The translations under genes were made by a program, and so were the position numbers. Positions 58,471 through 64,000 of a stretch of DNA of 64,000 bases are shown piece after piece. The stretch lies in assembly GCA_030407005.1 (NCBI GenBank), contig JAUDYN010000007.1:3162001-3226000 (forward strand), in the 5' to 3' direction. Numbering within the stretch: the stretch's first letter is position 1; each line of letters starts with the position of its first letter. The stretch comes from Desarmillaria ectypa. Lineage: Eukaryota > Basidiomycota > Agaricomycetes > Agaricales > Physalacriaceae. Below the pieces are notes generated by a model. It saw nothing but the letters and a program-made list of their open reading frames with translations. It was not told where the DNA came from and did no database searches.

Positions 58471-59109
58471 GCAACCTATTGTAATCCTAGGTGTTGTACA
58501 GGGTAGACTCCAGGCTGGTAAAGCCAGATGTTAAGAACTTATTATTCTATGGCTCCTATAGAGCTCATATTTATACTGCCAAATGTATCTAGAATGTTCT
58601 ACTAAACTCGTCCATAAACGAAAACTATCTGACTAAAGGTTTTCGGCTTGAACCTTCCACAATCTTCTCGTGGCTTCCCGCGATATCTCACATCTTACCA
58701 TCCGATGGTAAGATGTATATTATTTTACTGTAAATAATATCTTAATACTACCGGAAATACCTCCCTCCCTCTATACAAGAGACAGACAACAAAATTTTCA
58801 ACGCCTGGGTCGACCGACCGTCCGACCCGGTGTGCCGGAACAATGGCCCGCAACCCCCTGGAGTAGGATTTAGAGCTGATAGCGGTCAACCTCCAATGGG
58901 GAAAGGAAGGACAAAGAGAGACAAGTTGGTGGACCAGTTTAGTCAAGCATGTTACAAATAGCCTTCAAGAGCCAATCCTAACTTCGAGACAGACATATAT
59001 CAGACAGGATTGCCTCGTAAAAATCGTAACATGACACAGATATCGTTACAGTTGATTCCCATCCAGTGGAAATTATCCATTAATCACCTCCAAGATGATG
59101 TTCTGGTAT
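58471..59109. other. intergenic region with hairpins
   Basis: It holds the two adjacent hairpins at 58690-58740 and a GGGTCG...CGACCC inverted repeat near 58807-58828. The ORF at 58725-58946 has no motif. The region is the 3' flank of DPBB gene 3. Confidence 0.45.
58690..58716. terminator. perfect 12-bp inverted repeat, 3-nt loop
   Basis: ACATCTTACCAT, loop CCG, ATGGTAAGATGT. A second hairpin follows directly at 58717-58740 (arms ATATTATTT and AAATAATAT). These are called terminator-like only for their shape; they lie about 370-420 bp downstream of the DPBB gene 3 stop and might equally be a small palindromic insertion. Confidence 0.4.
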
Positions 59110-59577
59110 TTACTCATAGTACCAAGTAACATCGATGACCCCCGTATCAAGCGTGCCAAGATGGGAGAAAGCACCACTAGAGAGGTCAATGTGGTTGTCC
59201 CCACAGTCAGGGCACAAGTCGGCTACGACTGCATCGACCCATCGGCCGTTATCCGTGTCTGGAGCCAGTTCAGACCAGAAATCGAAAACAACAACAAAGT
59301 ACATACTGATGACGCCAACGTGTTTCCAGCAATTAGCGCCATTGGCGTAAAGGTTGGGAGGAAGTGCCATGACTAGATCGGAGTTCTGGCTGAGTGCACC
59401 GCAAGCGCCGTACCGGCCGTTGCCAGGCTCATACCAGGTAGCTACGACAAGGGTGGCAAATCAACGATTGAACGAACAACAACCTGATTTCTTACCAATT
59501 CCGTACCATGCTTGAGCACTAGCAATAGAAGCAGGCAGCAAAATTACGGTAAAGACCGCTTGTCTGAGAGAGAACAT
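59110..59577 (-). CDS. secreted double-psi beta-barrel (RlpA/barwin-like) protein 3, intact
   Basis: Signal peptide MFSLRQAVFTVILLPASIAS leads to AQAWYGIATWYEPGNGRYGA. The domain continues CGALSQNSDLVMALPPNLYA, NGANCWKHVGVIN and, after an intron, TDNGRWVDAVVADLCPDCGD. It ends NHIDLSSGAFSHLGTLDTGV, IDVTWYYE at TAA 59110. All elements of the DPBB fold are present: the TWY start, conserved Cys pairs, the DLCPDCG turn and the closing DVTW strand. The two introns are at the same places as in the other two copies. Such small secreted proteins are related to barwin/expansin domains and are often expressed during plant or wood contact; no enzymatic activity is implied. Confidence 0.88.
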
Positions 59578-60761
59578 GATCTTCCGAGGGTCAATGTTCG
59601 AGTGACAGTGTAGCGTACTTGAATGGATGACGAGGTGGCGCATATACGAGACGAGCCTTTAATACGTTTTTACTGCTTCCAGGACCTGACATACTCATCA
59701 TGTTATTCTAGGAATCGCCAAGAGTACGTGCTGGTGTACGTGCATTCTCACCAGTTTCTTCCGTACATCTGCATGTTGTTAACGAGGGCAAGAAGGCGCG
59801 TCCGGCCCACTGGCGGGGATCCATACAATATGGCATGTTCAGTGCACTTTAGTGGCAGGCAATGCTGGTATGTGTTTATCCTATGCCCTGAACCTGGCAG
59901 AGGATCGCCCACGGCACCACAATCGTTCCTCGTTCCTGAGTGTTCTGCATGGAAAAAAAAATTTCAGCAGACGCACACGCGGGTACCGGGTGATGATACG
60001 TACATGGGATCTGGAAGACGTCCGTACACCTGGCTAGGAGCCTTCCAAGAAGTCAATACCGTTGCACCAAAAGGAGTTTTCGATATGACGCTCCGGCAAC
60101 GACGGAAAGGGAAGGCTTCAAAGGAACCAAGAGTTTCGAGCTGACTCCGGCCAGAAGTCTATGTTCGTTAATACATAGACAGAGAATTTCACCAGAAGGG
60201 GCATATACGTTGTTTAGACCGGTCGCAAAATTCATCAGAATAACCCACTGTTGGACCTATATCACACGCCACAACGTTATGACGGACAAGTTTCCTCGGA
60301 AGACAATAATGCAGAGACAGAATCTTTGAGAATTTTTCGAACCTGCGGCAGTGCAATAGGATCGAACCGACTGATCGCTCAGCTCGGTGAGGGCAGACAA
60401 TACAGACAATACAGTAGATGCAGATAGATAGATAGAACCAGATTTACGGTGACTCGTAATTTCGGAGGTTTGGATGGAGTTTTCAATGCCAGGGCCGAAT
60501 GGAATTGACGTTCCCATCCCTTGCTTCCGATTTGATGGATGATCGACCGTGGGTTGGTCGGGCGACAAGGACCTCAGCCACGAAGACTTGCTTCTGTCAT
60601 AAGGCTCCGTACCTCTGCCATGAGGTTCAAAGCGTCAGTTACCACTTCGAAAGGGGGCAAAGGTTAGTGAGCTTCCTTCCACCGGTCTACCGTTGAACAT
60701 TTGCTTGCATTGTGGCCACCCTTATGAAAAAGACAAAACAGTATATTTCTGCTTCGATAGA
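59578..60761. other. intergenic region
   Basis: It contains the promoter of DPBB gene 3, with GTATTAAAGG on the minus strand at 59656-59665, 88 nt before the ATG, then about 1 kb without a supported gene. The long plus ORF 59623-60144 overlaps this promoter and has no motif. Confidence 0.45.
59656..59665 (-). promoter_or_regulatory. TATA-like element of DPBB gene 3
   Basis: GTATTAAAGG on the minus strand, 88 nt before the ATG, in the context ACGTATTAAAGGCTCG. It resembles the GTATAAAAGGATCG of gene 2. Confidence 0.45.
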
Positions 60762-62458
60762 TCACGGTATAGTCATCTGGGCGAATGGCCGTCGCTTATC
60801 AATAACCAACGGCGGGCCTTCCAAGGTCCCGAGAAGTCCCTTCCAGACGAATTCCCTGGGGTTCCCATCCGATTCAGTGTACTTCGCCAGGAAAAGCTCG
60901 TCAGTCGCAGCTGCAAAAAACATCATCAGAGAAAAAAATACACGTGGGAACAGAGCAGACCTGGTGCCAGGGCTTTCTCCGACATCCAGATGTCAAACAG
61001 CGATGCTGCTTCAGTGGGCGTGAGGCCGTCCGGTACTTGTAGTGGGAGAAGACCCGAAGCGTATTTTCGAAGAGGACGGGACTGCTTGTCGTAAGGACTC
61101 GTAGCCCGATCATTGAAGACGTCCAGTTCTAGACGGAGATCCTCTGAAAGAGGATATTGGGTATCAGTGGACGTTATAGCTCCCACAACGGCTCCCCTTG
61201 CCTGAAAAAGAGTCAGCTACGAGTAGAAGTAATGAAGAGGAATTAAATGGCATACAAACGTCCGCCTGCCTGACGCGTATTCCATAAGAAGACGAGGCAT
61301 CGAAAGCTGGTAAGAGCGGATCGGCATGAAATGAGGATCGCGATACGCGGTGCGGCAGTAGAGTGCCTGGAAGTCGTCGACAGCCAACAAGACAGGATGC
61401 TGTTTTTGTTCTCCTAGCTCAGAGAAGAGCTCGTCGAGAACGGCAGGCGCAATGGCCTTGTCGGCAAGGCCGGCCTCGATAAGCATGGTTAAAGGGGAAC
61501 CTGCGTCGACCTTGCCTTTCTCAAACGCATGGATTTTCTGGGTCGGAATGGATTCTAGACGAGCTCTGTTTACAATGAGGATACGCCGGAGGGTTTGATG
61601 TGCATAATTGGGCTGGACATATGTTTGGGTTCGGAGGTCGTAAGTATGCAGAGTTGTTGAGTTCACGGTGCTGACAGCTTGGGAAAATTTAGTCGATGAA
61701 AAGAGAGAAAACCGTATCGGGCCCACCTCTAGGCACGTATATGACTATCCAATCCTGCGCATGGCAATATTGGACGGACTGAATTAGAAGGACACTCTTC
61801 CCGGTTCCGGCCCGACCAGCTGAGAGGGGTGTCAGAGTGATAAAGCACTTTGAGAGGTGACCTACTGATGACGACTCTGTGCCGTTTGCTCCCTTCATTC
61901 TGGGCGTGTCCATGGAGGATACTCACCATGTCAACCGTGGACTGTCGTATTATTGAACAAGGACGAGACAATATTCGGTGCTGGAAGTATATGAGAGCGT
62001 GTTGGTATCATAGCAAATGGAAACGAACCTCGAGAAGTGTGGCCTTGGGCGACCCATAATACCGTACCGGGTCGTTTTCCGTAGGCACAAAGAGGGTAGC
62101 CTGGCCAATCATGTCCTGTCGTATCGTCTCTGGTCCAAACGGAGGATATTCAAGTACTGGTCTACTGCCAGTCTCAAAGAGCTCGTGCTGAAGTTTTGAT
62201 TCTTGCATTGGCCGGAATATCTGGCGGAGGGAATCAGCCCAAGTATATCACAGTATGTTATTGATACGCACTCCCTGGCGATGTTCCCGACGAAATAGCT
62301 TGCCCTTGTCCTTGGGTCCTTTCAATTTCCATGAGGCCGTCCCCCCTGCAATGATACCTGGGTGAGCTTGAGCGCGAGGTAGTCATGATGATACTGACTC
62401 GCTTGTGGGACCTCGGGAACGTCTGCGTAGTGCCGTGACTGCATAAGCGCAACTCCAT
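60762..62458 (-). CDS. mitochondrial small-subunit ribosomal protein mS29 (DAP3)
   Basis: This is a GTP-binding protein of the mitochondrial ribosome's small subunit. A presequence-like basic start (MELRLCSHGTTQTFPRSHKR) leads to GGTASWKLKGPKDKGKLFRR. It then runs IFRPMQESKLQHELFETGSR and IGQATLFVPTENDPVRYYGS. The P-loop GRAGTGKSVLLIQSVQYC is followed by WIVIYVPRA, Walker-B-like HPVLLAVDDFQALY and RLLMEYASGRRTF. The C-terminal part reads ARGAVVGAITSTDTQYPLSE, the conserved PDGLTPTEAASLFDIWMSEK, and ends DKRRPFAQMTIP at TGA 60762. The first intron (GTATCATC...CACCCAG) is needed to join the presequence exon to IIAGG in frame; other readings fail at that point. The start at 62458 is the first ATG in that frame. 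Confidence 0.88.
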
Positions 62459-62890
62459 GATTGATAAAATGTCGATATGTGGAGCACGATGCCCCTGAGC
62501 GAGCCAATATTACCTATAAACTGTGAAGCAGAGGCAACAACGGCAAAGGACAGACATACCGGTACCATCTCCCAACCAGGACTACTATGGATAAAAAGCA
62601 ATCCCAGTTATCCCTTCCTCTGTATAATATGGAGAAATGAGTAAATATGTTGCGTCGACCTCACGGTCGGGAGAACGTCGATGAATTCGGGACGATAAAT
62701 TTCGGAGACGGGCCTACCGTCACAATGCACCCAATGCACGTGATTATGTCACGGATGTTTGCTTTATTTGTCAAGACCCTCGATATATTTGAAATTCCAT
62801 AAATATACTCCCCTGCTGTGCTGCACTTCGTTTTCACTGTCGTCGATGCCATGGAGGTGCGATAATTTCTTCTTCACTTTAACATTGCTG
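62459..62890. other. divergent promoter region of mS29 and exportin-1
   Basis: About 430 bp separate the two divergent start codons, so the two housekeeping genes probably share regulatory sequence. No other feature is supported. Confidence 0.5.
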
Positions 62891-64000
62891 ATGATGGACC
62901 CCCAGTCTGTTCTGGACTTTTCGCGAGACTTCGATGTTTCCTCTTTGGATAAGGTTGTCATGACCTTCTACTCAGGTCAAGGCGAAGACGTGCGTTCCGT
63001 GGCGATTTTCGTGTCGAGTACTGAAACGGATTTCGATTTGCAGGCAAAGATCGCCCAGAACGTGCTGACGCAGTTTGAAGAGCATCCGGATGCATGGACC
63101 CGCGTACCCGAGATCCTAGAGACGGCGTCGTTCCCTCAAACCAAAGTGCGTCATCGATTTCGTCTCCTATAGAGCCCAGCTCATTTGGTGTAGTTCATTG
63201 GACTACAAATACTAGAGAAATTGGTATCGACACGATGGAAAACTTTGCCAGAGGGACAGCGGCAAGGTGCGTTGACTAATCCCGAGCTTGGAATCCACGT
63301 TCATTTCAGTAGGGATACGGAATTTTATTATATCAGCAACGGTCAAGGTCACATCTGATGAGGCACTACTACGGAGGGAGAAGCTATATGTCAACAAGCT
63401 CAACCTAGTGCTCATTCATGTAAGCTTCATCCGCACCTTTTGAGCGCCATTAATGCCACTTAGGTTCTCAAACAAGAATGGCCCCACAATTGGCCAAACT
63501 TTATTCCTGAACTCGTCGAGTCCTCGAAAACCAACCTTACGCTGTGCGAGAACAACATGGCTATCCTCAAGCTTCTTTCTGAAGAGGTGTTCGACTTTTC
63601 TGCCGAACAAATGACACAGGCAAAGATCGCCAACCTCAAGCAGCAGATGTGGAACGAATTTTCAGAGATCTTCAAGCTGTGCTCCGAAATTCTAGCCGAG
63701 GCGAACAAGGTATCTCTCGTTAAAGCCACATTGGAGACCCTATACAAATTCCTGAACTGGATCGCGCTGGGATACATTTTCGAGACTCAGATCATCGAAC
63801 TGCTCGTCAATCGCGTAAGTCATGTCGTTTCTCTGCGACAGGTTTAATCTCACTTGGGTGGCAGTTCCTTGAGCCACCCGACTCTCGTAACGTTACTCTC
63901 AGGTGCCTGGCGGAGATCGCGCGCCTCCCGGCCCCGGAGTACAACGACCGTGTCATCTTTATCTACACTTCGGTCATGGCCGCTATGAGCCGCATTATCC
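62891..64000 (+). CDS. XPO1: exportin-1 (CRM1), 5' part, runs off the right edge
   Basis: Exportin-1 is the karyopherin that carries leucine-rich NES cargo and RanGTP out of the nucleus. The start [20 protein letters not shown] is followed by [13 protein letters not shown]. The first HEAT repeats read [20 protein letters not shown], then [20 protein letters not shown], and [20 protein letters not shown]. Later ones read [40 protein letters not shown] and [20 protein letters not shown]. These match the CRM1 N-terminus almost without gaps. Five short introns occur; the one at 62990-63043 is 54 nt, stopless and in frame. The gene is cut at base 64000 in the HEAT region ([20 protein letters not shown]), so the Cys of leptomycin sensitivity lies outside. 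Either ATG at 62891 or 62894 could be used. Confidence 0.95.

Noticed and set aside
59623..60144. 173-codon plus-strand ORF
   Set aside because: It overlaps the promoter and TATA box of the intact DPBB gene 3 on the other strand and contains no motif.
62340..62352. Frameshift at a run of six G in the mS29 gene
   Set aside because: An intron ending CACCCAG just upstream restores the correct frame from a different first exon, so no frameshift is needed.

Overview
The window reads as nuclear DNA of a filamentous basidiomycete, most likely an Agaricomycete. Genes sit on both strands, about one per 2 kb. Most are split by many 45-65 nt GT-AG introns. Families include typical fungal ones (RTA1, Opi1, Zn2Cys6, GATA, FSH hydrolase, small double-psi-barrel secreted proteins). 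I saw no bacterial operon structure, CRISPR array or confident tRNA/rRNA gene. Gene models below were spliced by eye from conserved protein motifs and splice signals; the stated start and stop bases are real codons, but internal exon edges are inferences.

Layout. 0-12 kb: a damaged or mis-spliced LRR-like gene, an MFS transporter, an RTA1-type membrane protein, a SET-domain protein and a first small secreted double-psi beta-barrel (DPBB) gene. 12-21 kb: a lactonase/carboxymuconate-cyclase-like secreted protein, a C2H2 zinc-finger regulator, an FSH1-type serine hydrolase and a single-pass membrane protein. 21-27 kb: a gene-poor stretch with only weak ORFs. 27-36.8 kb: a peroxisomal-type 3-ketoacyl-CoA thiolase, a GATA factor, a C2HC5 zinc-finger protein like TRIP4/Rqt4, and a coiled-coil protein. 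40-46.4 kb: an Opi1-family regulator with a 964-nt repeat-bearing intron, next to a Zn2Cys6/fungal_trans regulator with a 6-nt microexon. 47.7-55.2 kb: a small conserved fungal protein, a putative mitochondrial membrane protein and a type IIC-like P-type ATPase. 56.8-59.6 kb: two more DPBB paralogues flanking a solo LTR (513 bp, 5-bp target duplication). 60.8-64 kb: mitochondrial ribosomal protein mS29 (DAP3) and the 5' part of exportin-1 (CRM1), which runs off the right edge.

The genes do not form an obvious metabolic cluster. Core housekeeping genes (XPO1, mS29, thiolase) are mixed with regulators and a decaying family of small secreted DPBB proteins. The most unusual signals are structural: a 6-nt and a 17-nt microexon, a GC-AG intron, in-frame stopless introns that could be retained, an expanded OPI1 intron holding two inverted-repeat units, and a diverged duplication linking the left edge of the window to the flank of the DPBB gene at 57 kb. 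I did not find a clearly new multi-gene system.
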